From: an uncultured Selenomonadales bacterium
Lineage (GTDB): Bacteria; Bacillota; Negativicutes; Selenomonadales; Selenomonadaceae
Assembly (NCBI GenBank): GCA_937915885.1
Contig: CALGGP010000270.1
Location: 1-13,945, forward strand
DNA length: 13,945 bases
Direction of reading: 5' to 3'
Each line of letters begins with the position of its first letter. Position 1 is the stretch's first letter. The notes under the pieces were generated by a model, which was not told the origin of the DNA, did no database searches, and saw only the letters and a program-made list of their open reading frames with translations. Position numbers and translations under genes: made by a program. Below are positions 13,928-13,945 of this stretch, in pieces.

Positions 13928-13945
13928 AAATTTTTTTGATCCCGC

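Overview
This is 13.9 kb of a GC-rich bacterial chromosome, probably from a diderm relative of the Firmicutes (Negativicutes-like). Two things suggest this. The cluster rph, rdgB, YfcE/MJ0936-type phosphoesterase is an arrangement familiar from Firmicutes. The YbhG-type adaptor, double-ATPase and two-permease exporter is typical of cells with an outer membrane. Ribosome binding sites are strong (AGGAGG, AGGTGAT) and two sigma-70-like promoters are visible. The taxonomic placement is inference.

Layout. Positions 1-5590 (+ strand) hold an ABC-2 efflux operon: membrane-fusion adaptor (ybhG-like), fused double ATPase (ybhF-like) and two permeases (ybhS-, ybhR-like). Every junction of this operon that can be seen, except the 4-base overlap of adaptor and ATPase, has been remodelled. 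A fragment of the adaptor start is duplicated at the left edge. A 7-bp/39-bp/75-bp repeat composite sits between ATPase and first permease. A 159-bp tandem duplication between the permeases leaves an in-frame 52-codon chimeric ORF. Positions 5658-8609 (+) hold two genes I cannot assign: a 690-residue coiled-coil protein with an internal Lcl/DUF1566-like module, and a 288-residue coiled-coil protein that begins with a peptide-toxin-like amphipathic helix. The second gene overlaps convergently by 105 bp with ybaK.

Positions 8505-13945 (- strand) are core genes in transcription order: rph, rdgB, phosphoesterase, then groES-groEL with its own promoter, then ybaK. RNase PH trims tRNA 3' ends, RdgB removes deaminated purine nucleotides, GroES/GroEL fold proteins and YbaK clears Cys-tRNA(Pro).

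The non-coding DNA is unusual. A family of about 75-bp imperfect palindromes with GGCGCC ends occurs four times (3111, 11209, 12877, 13021), always in the same orientation relative to transcription of the flanking genes. Two copies carry an attached array of 38-39-bp units. Separately, short heptamer arrays (AATKMGK) cover the stop codons of the ATPase gene and of groEL. The best candidates for something undescribed are the two-gene cassette at 5658-8609 and this co-directional composite repeat.
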